Below, piece by piece: positions 20,217 through 33,039 of a stretch of DNA of 64,000 bases. Made by a program: the position numbers and the translations under genes. The notes under the pieces are model-generated. The model was not told the DNA's origin. It was given only the letters and a program-made list of their open reading frames with translations, and searched no databases. Source of the DNA: Tremella fuciformis (taxonomy: Eukaryota; Basidiomycota; Tremellomycetes; Tremellales; Tremellaceae); the NCBI GenBank assembly GCA_032768795.1, contig CP136490.1, positions 2,604,001 to 2,668,000 of the forward strand, written 5' to 3'. Each line of letters starts with the position of its first letter. Position 1 is the stretch's first letter.

Positions 20217-21815
20217 ATGGGCAGCGCGACGCCCCTGTCGAGCGAGAAGCTCGCAGCTCGTACAGCTGCCAACCTCAGGACAGTACAGCGGAGCGACCCC
20301 TCCATCGTCGAGATCCTCGAGACGAGCACACATACGGTCATCTACAATTGGGACGAGGCGGAGGAGCGCTGGGAGAAGCAGAAACAGGAAGGACCGATGT
20401 TCATTGTTCGCAGGTCAGCACTCCAGCTGGACCTGGAGGAGCAGCTGGCTAATAATGAGCAGGGATAAGGCCCCTGAATACGCGTTGTATCTGTTGAACC
20501 GCAATGCTGTAAAGAATACGCTGGTCGCCTTGGTGCCCGGGGAGATGAAGGCGACGCGATCGGACGAACAGGCTCTACAGCTAGCCAGAAGGGGAGAGCG
20601 TTAGTCAATGGCCATCCTGAAGGCCGTGGGGGCTGATGTGCAGGACTGAGGAGAAGTTTTTGGTTTCATGAAGGCAGCAGGGCGGCGGACGCTTTCCGGG
20701 AAGGCATCCTACGGTCAGCTTACAGCTTTGGGTTGCGCGTCTAGCTGATGACGCAGGATATGTGGAGAGCCAAGCAAACCAGCGCAAGCCAACGGTTTGA
20801 GCCCTTCAACTACCGCCGCGGGCCCGTCACAAAGCCCCGCGGTCAACGGTGCAGCGCCTGCAGGGGCAGACGGACTGTCCAGGCTCTTTGCCGGTCTGAT
20901 GCCTGCCGCAAGTCCTTCTGTGACGCCTCCGCCCATTACGAACCCGACTTCACCAACTATCGGAACGACCACGCCGACACCCAAACCGCAATCTCAAGTT
21001 TCACCTGCTGCTGCACCTATGACGCTGGCTCAAGCGGTCGCCAGTGCTCGACCTGCGAATCACACATCCCCGCCGCCCGCCGCTTTTCCTGGCCAGACTG
21101 TCGATGACTTGCTCAATTCTGTCTTGGGCGTCTCTGCTGGACGTATGGCTGGCAGGCTCCCTGCCAACCCTCCGCCTGCTCCTGCGCCCGTTATATCGCC
21201 GCCGCCAGTCATTGTCCCTCCAGTGGCGCAGGTACGCGCTCCACCACCGCCGGCTGCCCAAGTCTCGCCTCCCCCTCAAGAACCACTTACGGCGAGCTCG
21301 CTCTTGTCCAGCATGATGGGAAACCTTCCGCCTCTCGGCAACCAGCTCGGCGGACCCCCATTGAACGGCCCGCCTTTATCGAGTCCGCCTTCGAGGAATC
21401 CACCGCCAAACTTGCCGCCGCTCAGCAGTCTTCCCGTCAATGGACGCATCAACGGCTTGGACATCGATCCTATTGGTCCTTCAGCTCCTACGATATCGCC
21501 GCCGCCCGTTGCTGCCTCCTCACAGCGCCCTCCTCCTCTGCAGCGGGACCTACCGCCGCACATGACCAGTCCAGCACCTCCAGCTCCTCAAGCACCGCGG
21601 GCAGCTCTGCAAGTCGACATGGTAGAAGGCGCACTTGCGCGTTCCCCTCCGCCTCTTGGATCTCTGCCCGAGAAGACTGCATTCATCAACCAGGTTCTGC
21701 ATCTAATCTATGTACGTCTCGTCACAGGGAAGACTCACTCTGTGCTGATCAGCAGAACGATCCGACCTTTGCGGACGAGCTGTGGGCGGCACATCAAGCG
21801 CGCGCGGGCAGCTGA
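20217..21815 (+). CDS. DCP1: mRNA-decapping enzyme subunit 1 (473 aa)
   Basis: Exons 20217-20413, 20463-20599, 20644-20713, 20757-21711 and 21753-21815 sum to 1422 nt. The N-terminal EVH1-like domain is clear: VIYNWDEAEERWEKQKQEG, then GPMFIVRR, YALYLLNRN and SFWFHEGSRADAFREGI. Dcp1 activates the catalytic subunit Dcp2 in cytoplasmic 5'-to-3' mRNA decay. Residues of about 150-440 are a Pro-rich disordered region, long compared with yeast Dcp1 and more like animal Dcp1. The last 30 residues (TAFINQVLHLIY, QNDPTFADELWAAH) match the C-terminal trimerisation helix known from animal Dcp1. This suggests trimeric assembly. Confidence 0.9.
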
Positions 21816-22114
21816 GTCGCTACATGCGCGTAGCGTGGACAGTGCGAGGCGCACGGGAGGATGCTTTCGGTGGTTGGCATGATATGCAGCAGCCTGTCCA
21901 TCCTGTCATGCATCTTACAGCCTATGCTCTATGCTGCTCTATGAAACCTCCACCGGTTGAATCCGACAAACGCACTGACCGCTTACCGATCGTCTCCTTG
22001 ACGACTGCATACATATTTTTCCTTTCGTTTGTCTTTTCATCATACAGTCTCATCTGCTCAGCGAGAGGCTCGACAGACAGCGAGCGGGCCAACGCAGCCC
22101 TCGCCGTCGACAGC

Positions 22115-25100
22115 ATGTCCCGTCGGCCACCGCGCAACTTTGACACCTTGCTCCCCACCAACCGCGTCAACCTCTCGACATCTACCTCGGCCTCGTCGTC
22201 CTCGCTTTTGTCAACCGTCCGTGCCGAACGTGCAGCTCGGGATCAGCGTAGAAAGGAGGAACATGCTGCTCTGCAGCTGCAGAGGGTGTGGCGAGGGCGC
22301 AGAGCCTCCGGCAAAGCTCGACGAGCTGTCCTCCATGAGCTGGAGGCGGGGTTGTATGATGGGCCGAGCACGGGCCGGAGGAAGACGGCAGCGGTGTGGT
22401 TTGTCTTGCGCGCCAGGAGGCTTGAAGACCCGCAAAAGCTTTTGAGTATTGTGGAATCGTGGCTTAGCGCAGCAACGATTTCAGACGGTGAGGAGCTTTG
22501 TCAAGTGGCGAGGTGGCGGCTGACGAGAGATAGACTGCGGAGGTCTGTCTCTCACTGAGCCGCTCTATCGGGATGAAGACTACGTCTATATTCTAGGAGC
22601 GGTGCTTGTGGGAGCTTTACAGCTCACGGCCTTCGCCCCAGCGTTGGTCCTTCGCCCTGACCTCCAAGTGAGAGGTTGACTGATCTGCAGGAGCTTGCGG
22701 GCCGCCAATATCTGGGCAGCGGTGGAGAAGACCATCGTTCCTGCTAATTTCGAGGGCACTCCCAACCCCGAGGAGACCAATCGGCAACTCGCTCTACTGC
22801 TCCAGAACGGACAATGGGTCGAAACGCTCGTCGGTGTCATAGAAGCGCTCGTTGCGTTGAGTGTGAGCTACCATGCTATTCGGAATGGCCAAGGCTGATG
22901 CACAGCTGCCCAAGAAGAAACACCCCCATCTCCTGCCTGTCGTGAGGCTGATAACTGCTCCTCTCGCACTTACCGACCCGACAACGCTACCCGCGATGCT
23001 CGCGGCAATGATCACCCGGCTCTTGACGATCCCCTCGCTCCCCTCCGTGCTCCCCATCCCCGCTCTCACTCACCTGTCCCAAAACCTGCCTATATTCACG
23101 GTACTCCTGCCCACAGCTGCAAAAGAGCCTGCCATACTCTCGAGTGATCGATTAGAAGACGAGCTGGCCAAGACCTACTTCTTGGCCAATCTGGCGACGT
23201 TCGGCATCACGGGAGGCATGCTATCTCGCCAGGGTCTCAACGCGGTATTTGCGTGGATGAAAACGCTAGGTGTTGTCTTGTCACAGGTGGAAGAAGGGTG
23301 GGGTAGGTGGACAGAGGGCCAGGCTCCAGAAGAAGATGACATTCTGCCTGTCATTGTCGACGATGACGAGGACGAACCTATGCCATTGGCATCTGCGTTG
23401 ATGGTCCCGCCTACCTCGGTCAAACGCAAAATTCGGCCACCCTTGCCTCCCAATATCGGCTCCAAGCTTCTCCTCCTAGCAACCACTGCTCACCTTACCA
23501 CTTTGAGCTCCCTCCTATTGGCGCCGAGTAGTCGGGCACCGCCTGAAGCCCTGACCGACTTTGCGATGTTTGTCAGTGGTGTGCTCACTGCTTTCCGAGG
23601 GACAAATAAATGGGAAGTCACGCTGGACAGTCTGCTCGCGGGCGATAAAGGCAGAGCGCTCGTCAAGCGGATCTGGCGAGAGGGTGTGCGCGGCAAGTGG
23701 GCAGACAGCGCTGAGCAGTCTTGCTGGGACCACTTCGACAAACGTATGTGAAGCAACGTAAAGCAGATACTAGCTGACAACGTAGACGACGGTAGTGCTT
23801 CTCTCGTGCTTCTTTCTCACCTGTACACCCATTACCTGCTCTTCACGCCAGATGACGAGTTCTTCTCGAGCGCCAATCTACTCACGACCGACGAGGTGCT
23901 GGATCTGAGTGCAATCTGGCGCAACCTGGCATTTTGGGGCTACATGTCTGGCGTTGCATCCGAGAACACCCCGCGAACAGGCAAAGGTAGAGAAGATTTC
24001 CGATCGCTCTTCACTAGAGGCGTCACCCGGGTGTCAGAGAGAAACGCTCGTCGTCGATTTGCCGCAGAGGACTTCTGGGTCATGCCTGGACAAGACGATT
24101 TGCGCGGATTCGTGGCTGCCGCCGTTTTCGAAGACGCGCAGCTGGACCAGGTCGATTCGCAAGAAGACCGATCCGGCAACGTGTCCATCGTTCTTGGTCG
24201 CCGACGGCAGAGATTCTCAAAGAGACAAATGACGTATATCTCCCCTCGCCTCGGTCTGTTGAATAACCTTCCCATGGCCGTTCCGTTCCTCACACGTCTC
24301 GAGGCTTTCCGTCAATTCATCAAGTAAGTCTAGCGCATTTCGTGTACCGAGTTGATCTGATGAGTCAGTTCCGATAGAGACAGATTGGGGCTTTGGGGTT
24401 ACAGGAGGGACGCGACGGCCCGGATTCGCCGTCCCCATCTCGCCGAAGACGGGTTTGATCAGCTGAACGATTTGGGTCCGGCTATGAAGGGGACGATCTA
24501 CATCAAGTTTTACGATCAGTTTGGGCATAAAGAGCATGGTGTTGATGGCGGCGGACTGTTCAAGGAGTTCTTGACAAAGTCAGCTGTTACTATCTAGCCC
24601 ATGTGCGGTCATCTGATGCGCAGTCTGTCGAAGGAAATCTTCAATACCGATCGCGGGCTCTGGCTTGCCACTGACCAAAATGCGCTTTATCCGAATCCCC
24701 ACGCGTACGCCAAGGAGCCACATCAGCTCAATTGGTTCTCGTTCATCGGGCGCGTCCTGGGTAAAGCAATCTACGAAGGTATCCTCGTGGACGTGTCGTT
24801 TGCCGGATTCTTCCTGGCCAAATGGCTCGGCCGCCAGACCTCCTTGGACGACCTCTCCTCACTTGACCACGAGCTGTACAAGGGCTTGACAATCCTGAAA
24901 AACTACCCTCAACCCGAAGACCTCGCCTTGAACTTCACCATCACCCAACAAGGTCAGTGTTGCTTCTACCAGATCGGGCTGCCTGTGCTCACTGGCAGAT
25001 CTTGGCGTGACTGAGACGATTGATCTTGTGCCCGGAGGTGCAGATATCCCTGTCACCGCCGAGAATCGGCACGAGTACATCGCCCTTGTATGCAAGTACA

Positions 25101-25672
25101 AGCTCGACACGCAGATCTCTGAGCAGTCTAAAGCATTCTTCAACGGGTTGGCCGACATCATTGACCAGAAATGGATCCGCATGTTCGATCAGCAAGAGCT
25201 TCAGCAGCTGCTCGGCGGCGAGGAGACGCCCATCGATGTGAATGACTGGAGGGAGAACTGCAATGCCGCGGGGTTCGGCAACGACCGTACCATGCAGTTG
25301 TTCTGGAAAGTCGTGGGGGCGTTCTCCGAAGAGGAGAAGCGCAGCCTGCTCAAGTTTGTCACGAGCTGCGAGCGGCCTCCCCTGTGAGCTCTTCTCGTGG
25401 TAGATGTCAAGGTTGACAGCGGCTGATCGATTTTCAGACTTGGCTTTGCCTACTTGAGCCCGAAAATGGGCATACGATCTTCTGGTACAGACGTCACTCG
25501 ACTGCCTTCTGCCTGTGAGTTCGAGGAGTGCTTCAGGCCGTTGCCAGACGCTGACGTGTGCTCAGCCTCATGCTTCAACCTGCTCAAGATGCCCGAGTAC
25601 GCCGACGAATCTTCACTACGTACAAAGCTTCTCCAGGCCATCAACAGCGGGGCGGGCTTTGACTTTTCCTAG
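22115..25672 (+). CDS. HECT-type E3 ubiquitin ligase, Hul5/UBE3C-like
   Basis: The start at 22115 (MSRRPPRNFD) is followed within about 70 residues by an IQ-like motif (LQLQRVWRGRRASGKA), characteristic of UBE3C/Hul5. A long helical middle region follows, then a full HECT domain from about 24430: KIEFYDQFGHKE-type strand (here IKFYDQFGHKEHG), GVDGGGLFKEFL, NWFSFIGRVLGKAIYEG, and the C-lobe with ESL...LLSFVTS-like FVTSCERPPL. The active-site Cys lies in SSCFNLLKMPEY, directly after an intron at about 25518-25566. The C-terminus FDFS is typical. At least seven short introns; not all borders were fixed. The human and yeast relatives act at the proteasome to extend ubiquitin chains. Rpt6 is encoded 9 kb away. 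Confidence 0.85.
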
Positions 25673-26026
25673 AGCCTTTGTCGTAAATCCCTCACTGACT
25701 GACCACTTCTTGTTCACATTACATCACTGGCGCTCTGTTGTCTATAGCATTTCGGCCCCCCAACCCATGTAGTTTATGCATATCCGCTGCTTGCGACTTG
25801 CTACGAGATGAGCGATTAAAGCCGTCGGGCCGGACACGTGGTGTTCCGAACTCAGTCTACAGCTCCAATTCGTCTGACACCAGCTCTCTCTTGCACTTGT
25901 GGAAATCCCTCGTCTGACGTCTCTTATCTCCTTGGGGCCTGCCCGACCGCCCGACTGTCCATAGGGCAGCACGGAATACGCGCATCGTAAACCCCTCGGG
26001 CACCCGGTGTAGGTGCATCGGTCGGA
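25673..26026. other. Intergenic, promoter region of the SLC41-like gene
   Basis: No ORF with coding character. It contains one CACGTG (around 25837) upstream of the transporter start. Confidence 0.35.
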
Positions 26027-28179
26027 ATGTCGCCCATCCTCAAGAGGGACATCAACGAGCACGTCAGGCAAGCGAGGCGTCTCGCAGCAGTGATCACGGG
26101 CGACCCGCTCCCTCCTCACCAGAACCAGAACCAGAACGGGGACGCTAACAACGACCACAACCACCCGGGGGACGACGCGCACTCGTATCCGCCTGCAAGG
26201 GCCAAGCCCTCGCCGTCTCGATCGAGGTCGTATTCGTCTGTCGTGTCGGCGCGCCTGATACAGGACAGCGCGGACAACCCGCCATTCTCCCCTCCCCACT
26301 TGAGCGACTCGCAGCGACTGAAAGGCAAGTATAAAGCCTCTGAAGAAGATCTGGGCCGGTCGTGGGACGCGGGAATGGGGTCGTATGTCTCCGCTCACAA
26401 TGGACGAGCACGGAATACGGACGAAGAGGCCGATGGCGAGGGAGAGGGGGACGACGATCCCTATATACCGCAAGGGGCGGAGTCTATGGTCCCTCTTAAT
26501 CCTGACCAGGGTGTTGGAGCTCGTCCTGCCCCGCGCGGGTTGGGAATCTCTTTAGGAGCAGAGCCGACTGGCAAGTCGCCCTCGGGGCCGTTGTCCGGCG
26601 TGGGCAGAGACCTCTTGTCCCTCCTTGGCGAGGTGCGCTCTTTTCTCTAACAGTATATCGTTGAGCTGACCGCTACAGTCCTTCGCCTCGCTGCTCGTCT
26701 CCCTCGTCGGGTTCGTATTCACCGGCGAGCTCCTCGAGCACCTCGCGCACTGGACCGTCTTCCGGCGCGTCGACGAGCTGTTCATCCTCGTCCCTACAAT
26801 CGGCAACCTCAATGGCAATATCGTCATGTGCATGTCCGCGCGACTCGGCACGTCGGCCAACATCGGCGAGCTGGACCGCCGACAAACGCGGCACGCGCTC
26901 CTCGTGGCCAACCTCGTCCTCCTTGGCCTACAAGCGCTCCTCATCTCTGCCCTTGCGGCCGCTATGAGCTTCCTGCTCGGCCTGGCGACCGTACATCGGG
27001 TGGGCGATGCGCCGGGCTCGAGCGGCGTCGTGGGCGCGATCGTCAATGCTACGTTGGCTGCTGCTGGCTCGGACGACGTAGATCCGGGATTGGCGGTGGG
27101 CGAGCAGGATTTCCGAGAGGGATATACGAGGCCGGGCGTGCAGCAGCTCATGATGGTCCTTGCGACCGGCATGGGCGCGGCGGGTTCGAGTGCCACGCTG
27201 CTCGGCGCGTTCATGTCGAGTCTCGTGGTTGTCTCACGGTGGATCGGCCTCGATCCGGGTGAGCGCAGCTGGCGTCGAGCATCGCTCCAGCTCATGTGCA
27301 GATAACATCACGCCGCCAGTGGCTGCGTGCGGCGGCGATCTCGTCACGCTTTATATCCTTGCGCTGCTCGGCTCTGCCCTGGTTGGCACGATGGGCACGC
27401 CCATCCCTCTCATTGCCGTCTCGGCGATGGTTGTGGCGGCGGTGTGGTTCACGCGCACCGTTATGCGCAACGAATGGGTTAAGAACGTCGCCAAGGGCGG
27501 CTGGCTCCCTCTGGTACGTCTCCCTTGTCTGCCTGCTTGGAAGAAGTGCTGAGGGCAGACCGGCGCCATGCTCATCTCGCAAGGAACGGGCATGGTCCTC
27601 GACCGCGGAGTGGGCAAGTACCGCGGGTTCGCCCTGCTCGCCATCTCCATGACGGGTCTGACCGGTGCCATCGGCGCCATTCACGCCAATCGACTCTCGA
27701 CATCTTTACATACACATCTTCACCCGCACCATGCCCCTTCGGCCGCGCTGACCCCGGCGCAGAGCGCCGCGGCGCTATTCGCTCTTGGGTTCCCGTGCTT
27801 GGCGGTGTTTCTGGGATTTATCAGTTGGGCAGGATGGATCGACCTTTCGCTAGGCTGGACGGGCTGGGCCGCATTTGCCATCACCGCGAGTCTCTAGTCC
27901 CTCTTCTGACTAGGTGAGCGTGGCTGATGCCCAGACGGCCATATCGATCGCCATGGCCCACTTTCTGACCTTGTTCTTCTGGTCCAAGGACCTGGATCCA
28001 GAGTGAGCCACCTCCTGCCAAGATGTTCCGGAAGGGGGGCAGCGCTCATGAGCAGCTCGTATACGCTGCCGATCCATTCTGCCGCCGTCGACTTTATCGG
28101 CCAGCTGCTCCTCATGCTCGCGTACGAGATCTGCATCAAACAAGGCGGCGATGTCCTCGTGCACGACCTCGCTTCGTAA
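26027..28179 (+). CDS. SLC41/MgtE-type magnesium transporter
   Basis: The first 200 residues are disordered and acidic. After a 45-nt intron the membrane domain begins (SFASLLVSLVGFVF). Both family repeats are visible. The first has VPTIGNLNGNIVMCMSARLG followed by TSANIGELD. The second has DNITPPVAACGGDLVTLYIL, with the conserved Asp/Asn of the pore motif. About ten helices follow in two halves, and the gene ends LAYEICIKQGGDVLVHDLAS. Eukaryotic SLC41 proteins move Mg2+ across the plasma or mitochondrial inner membrane; location here is not deducible. One intron at 27886-27934 uses a GCGAGT donor and only this splice keeps the frame. Confidence 0.85.
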
Positions 28180-28353
28180 CTCCTCTTGCCAAAACAAGCC
28201 CGCAGCATCTTATTGTATAACTCTTACTGGCCCCCAGCCATGGGCTCATCACCATTGCCACTGCCATTGCATGCCAACACCTACACCTACACCTAGCATG
28301 AGCACGAGCAAATGCATACAATACATCATTTTGCAAGATCAACCCAAACCAAA

Positions 28354-31300
28354 TCATACATCCATGCTCTCGTCCTCGGGGTCCAACGTCTCCTGCACCG
28401 TGCGCTCTTCCAGCACGCCCACTATGGGCACGGAGGACAACGGCAGTGCTGGGAGACTGTCCGTGCTGTCTTCCGTAATGAGGCTATCTTCGGTCGACAT
28501 GCTGTCCATTGTAGACTGGTGTTTCGGTAGCCCGGGCCTGATGGGTGGTTTGTCAAACAGCGTCGTCTGTTTGCCTGAGGAATTGTTGCTGGGGAGTCGG
28601 ATGTTCTCTTTGGCTTTCTTTGGTTTACCTACCAAATCAGCTTTGTGGAACTTGGTCGGCTGTTGAGGAGGACACACTCTTTGTGGTGGATTCAATGGTA
28701 TCGATGCGGTCGAAAAAGCTCGTGCTCTTCACACCGTCCAGCGGTCGGGCCCCGCCTGTCGGCTTGGCAAATGGGTTCGAAGCCTGGGCTTTCTTCGCGA
28801 AAGGGTTTTTGGGCGCTAGAAAGGTCAGCCCAGACTAGATTCTGGAGGGAGGGGAGAAGCGACGAACCTGACGAGAAAGGCATCTCGGCCAACGGCCTAG
28901 CTGCAGGCGGCGCAAAATCATCCTCGTCCACGCGCTTCCGCTTTTCCTTCGGTGAGCCACTACCTTCTCTCGCCACGGGTGGCATAGGCAGGGAGCTGCC
29001 CGCGATGGGCAAGATGGGCTCGTCTTCCCCCGTAGGTGTTTCGGGGATATAACTTTCCCCTCGGCCAGTCTGACCGGCGGGCGTCGAGTCCCGTGCGCCG
29101 ACTCCGCCAAAGGACCTCCTCGGCGCCGTGCGAGGCTGAAAGTCGGAGAAACCGCTACGAGAATTTGTGGTACGACCGACACTGGCGTTAAGGCCATCTT
29201 CAGACGGGGCGATCAAGCTCTTCCGACTTCGCCGCAGACCCTGCTTCTTCCTCTCCTTGTCCGCTTTGACACCCATGATGCGCTCTTGCAGTCCTGGGAG
29301 GTGGTAGAACGCCGCGACCTTGGCAGCGGCCTCGATGGTGCCGGAGTTGTGCATGAGGCGAGTGACATCGAGCGCGCGCTGGAGGTTGTCGGCCTTGCAT
29401 GCGCCTTGCACGAGCTGCAGCAGCTCTTTGTCCAGGGCCACCTCACGCTGCTTGATGTCGTACTCGATCTCGGCGTCGGCGATATCTTCGACAGTATCTC
29501 TCAACACGTTCAGGTAAACTTCTCCACGCATCACGCTGTAATCAGCAACGACTCCCGAAGTGCCGGAACGACTGACCTCTCCTCGAGCTTGCCCTGCTGG
29601 GCGTCGGTGTTGAGCAGCGGCATACGCAGATCTACCTCTTGTATCAACGGCCGAGGGAACCAAGGCTCCTTTTCGCTTCCCTTCGGATCAGCAAGTGCTG
29701 GTCGATTCGGGGTTGGGACATACCTTCAGAATAATGCACGACAAGCTGGTGGCACCAACTCCCACCGGCCAATAATTGTCCATGCGTCCCTCGCGCTTCA
29801 AGGCAGAAGTGTCCAGCAGAGGTACCCATCGAGCTTGCCCAGGTCTTCGGAATCGATCAAGGGTCGACAATAGTCCAGTCGAGTCGAAGATGACCGGCGC
29901 CTGAGCATAAGCTTTCACGATCCCTTGAACGACTGGAAGCTTACGTCGTTCGAGGTGAAGCCACACCATGTGAGGGTGACTTTCCGCGGCAAAGGCAAGC
30001 GAGACTCTTGAATCATCTCAAAGTTGTTCAGGTCCATGAGGGTATATCGCAAATTTTGGCAGCCTGTTCGTCAGCTGCAGTCCAGAACCCATCAGCTGGC
30101 GTACCGTCCAGACTGGTTCCTCCTTCCCGGTGCACGAGCAAAAGCGAGTCTTTGCCCGCGACCATGGTTACCACGTCTTCGCCTAATCTCCACACATACC
30201 GCTGGATACCGCTCGAGCTGAAGAATCGGACGAAGCCCTTTGACGTGGCGACCACCACGCTGCCCATGGCTTCGCTGCCCAGAGTCCCGGCAGGTCCTCC
30301 CGCAGCGATACACACCGCCTCTTCAGCCTGAGGGAGGGAGATGGTCCAGTCCGCTTGACTAGCCCAGGAATCATATGGCCGATAGTACACATGCGACGGC
30401 TCGCCGCCTTCGATTTTGGAAGCATAGACGATGCCTTGCTCGCCGATGGACGCCATGTGAAACTTGTTGTGGTCCTGAAAGTGGTATCCTCTGCGAGATG
30501 ACTTGTCGTGAAACTCGACGTTGATAACATGATGTGTCTCGAGATCTGTGGCGTCCACGACACCGACCATGTTGAAACCTGTCTGTCAGGTGAGATTCGG
30601 GACAGCGATGACGGATCGCACCGAGATATCGCTTCTTATTCTTCATGGCAGTGCTACCAGGGGTAAAGGCCTCTTGCGCCTTGGTCACATTAACTGACGG
30701 TCAGTCTCGGACTCAAAGAGAAGACCTGCACTCACCAACCTCTGTCCGGCCTTTGCCCCACTTCCGCTCTTCATCGTCCTTTCCATAGCCGTCCTGGTCT
30801 TCAACGATCCAGTCATCCGCCATATCATCGAGATCCTCCAAATCTTCGCCCTTCTCATCAAGGTCGTCGGCATCTCCAAAGTCATCGTCCAGCAGCTTCT
30901 CGACCCGTTTCGCCTGCGCTGCCTCTGTGATGACGGGCGAAGGCAGGTCAGATGGAATAGGCTCTTTCCACCTCTGGAAGGACCCATCGAGGCTGGTGAA
31001 AACAAGCAGGTTGTCGGTAGGCGAGAATGCCAGTCCAGAGATTGCTCCTTCGATATTCGTATGCTTGGCCACTATTTGTCGTGAGTCTGTGGCCCATACG
31101 AGGATCTGTGTCGACGATGATGAAGCTAGGTATCGGCCATTGGGCGAGAAGGCCAATTCGGATACGGGGGCTTTGGGAGAGTCGGAAGTGAGAGTGTGCT
31201 GTTTTGTCCAGGAAGAACGGGCAATGAGGGCAATCTCCTGTGTCCGGGTGGGCACAGCAAAGTAAGCGCCCGAAGGGTGCCACGCAGCATATGTAGACAC

Positions 31301-32177
31301 GGTAGAGCTGCAATACCGTCAGCTATCCCTCGCAACACATTAGATAGCTCACTCTGCTTCACTGGGCGCCGAGATGCCCTCCAGGACTTTGATGCAAGCC
31401 GGCGTCGAGAGGGCAGTATCGTAAATGCGGATCTTTCCGTCGCAGGAAATAGTCGTCTGCTTGTCAGCTGTGCTCCACGCCACACGGAGGGCAGCTGACA
31501 AGGTACTGGCCTGTCGGGTCCCACGTTGCAGACCGGACAGGTTTGGTGTTGTCCGACAAGAGCTGCACGCGAGTTGTGTCGCGAATATGGACGATCTTGA
31601 CCAGCAGATCACTTCCTGATGAGCAAGCAGAACAAGTCAGGAAGCTCTCAGCTCACTCGCTGCACACAGCCACCCTCTCGCCGGCTTTGTCGAGTGCCAC
31701 CCAGCGTATTGCCACACCGGAACTGCGGGTGATGTAACCCAAGAACTCGTTGGCAGGGTACGAGAAGTATCGCGCGATATTGTCGACCGAGGCGGATACG
31801 AGGTGAGATGACTGATATCAGCACCCAGTATCGCTCATTTGTCCCGAACAAGTAGGATCAGTGGCTCACCGAGCATGCCAGGGAAGTCACAGCGTCCGTA
31901 TGCTCGTCGTGGAATCCAGGCTCGGCATCGGGTTCACCAGCCTTGTGTATCCGCACCAAGCAGTCCGTCCCACCGGTGAAGATGGTCCTGATGTCAGCAT
32001 CGCTCTTCCTACGCTACAGCGATACGACGGGCGCAGGTAGTGAAGACCTGCAGCCGAGGTCTCAGTCTGAAGAGAAAGGGCAAAGACTCACTGGCCATCC
32101 GGGGCGAAACATACCCTCGTAATGCCCTCCAGGTGACACGGCACCGACGTGATATTCTCACTTGGAGCCTCTGCCAT
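28354..32177 (-). CDS. CTF4: Replisome adaptor Ctf4/WDHD1 (And-1) homologue
   Basis: The N-terminus (MAEAPSENITSVPCHLEGIT) leads into a WD40 propeller with repeats such as LAFSPNGRYLASSSSTQILVW and ISCDGKIRIYD. An acidic linker (DDDFGDADDLDEKGEDLEDLDDMADDW) precedes the SepB-type second propeller (VVDATDLETHHVINVEFHD; MGSVVVATSKGFVRFF). A helical bundle (VEDIADAEIEYDIKQREVAL; HNSGTIEAAAKVAAFYHLP) follows. This is the Ctf4 layout: a trimeric hub linking the CMG helicase to DNA polymerase alpha. The C-terminal tail has Asn-Pro-Phe repeats and two PCNA-box-like sequences. At least ten introns; only the ends and the last two introns (GTTCGT and GTGTGT donors) were fixed. Convergent with SLC41. 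Confidence 0.87.
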
Positions 32178-32292
32178 CTTGCCCTCGACCAGAACTGTCT
32201 GAACGGCTGAGAAGAGGGACAAAGAGGCGAACGGACAGATGACAATGTATGACTTTTGATTTCTCAATGCCTGGACTGCAGAGTCGCGCTCG

Positions 32293-32298
32293 ACGCGT
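32293..32298. promoter_or_regulatory. ACGCGT (MCB-type) element upstream of CTF4
   Basis: A palindromic ACGCGT lies 116 bp upstream of the CTF4 start and 149 bp upstream of the divergent mL54 start. In yeasts this MluI cell-cycle box binds MBF and drives G1/S transcription of replication genes. Its presence before a replisome gene fits that role, but function is inferred from the motif. Confidence 0.45.
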
Positions 32299-32446
32299 CT
32301 TGAATGACATCCTTATCAGGCCACGTGGGAGCAGGCACACACCCAAAGTAAGTACACGTGTAACTATTCGCTGGCGAGAAGTTCGAGATGTTCGCCGCTC
32401 TGCTATACTTGCCTCTCTCTTCTGAACTTGGATCTCTGGAAGCACG

Positions 32447-32968
32447 ATGACTCCCACAACATCTCTACTCCGCCCCGTGGTGCGCCGTATGCCGCTCGGA
32501 TCCCCCCGACCCGTCCTTCGAGCATTATCGACCTCTTGCCCCGCATGCTCGGCGACCGCTTCCACTCCTGCCCCTGCCTCATCTTCGTCCAGTGCTGCCA
32601 AGCCGAAAGCCCCCAAGAGACGTCAGTAGAGACGGGTCGAAGCTGGTGCCAGACGCTGACCATCAGCCGTCTCGTCCTGCGTCGCAGGCACAAAGCTCAC
32701 CGGCCTGTCAATATTGAAAGACCAGCCTGATCCGGTTGCGCTCCCCGACGAAGCGTATCCCGCATGGCTATGGACGATCCTCGATGCGCCAAAGTCCTCA
32801 TCATCGCCGAGCGCGCCACTATCAGACTCAAGCACACCAGAGGACTTTGCACGGGCAAAGAAAGACCTGCGCGCAGCGTCAGTCTCCTCAGTTTCGCAGG
32901 CTCAGCTCCAGCTGACCAGCAGGAATAGGCGGAATATCAAAGCAAGCAACTACCTCAAGACTACATGA
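32447..32968 (+). CDS. MRPL37: Mitochondrial large-subunit ribosomal protein mL54 (158 aa)
   Basis: Two exons, 32447-32621 and 32667-32968 (477 nt), are split by a 45-nt intron with a GTCAGT donor. The N-terminus is Arg/Ser-rich without acidic residues, as expected for a mitochondrial presequence. The mature part carries the family core SSCVAGTKLTGLSILK, DPVALPDEAYPAWLWTILD and the C-terminal NRRNIKASNYLK. These match the mL54 signature (residues before the Pro-x-Trp-Leu-Trp motif). The symbol follows yeast usage. It shares its promoter region with CTF4. Confidence 0.85.
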
Positions 32969-33039
32969 CCTCAGTCTAGCCTGAGCAGCCGAGGACCCGG
33001 GATGCATGCATGCAGTGGACAACGAGGCAGGTCAGCGGA

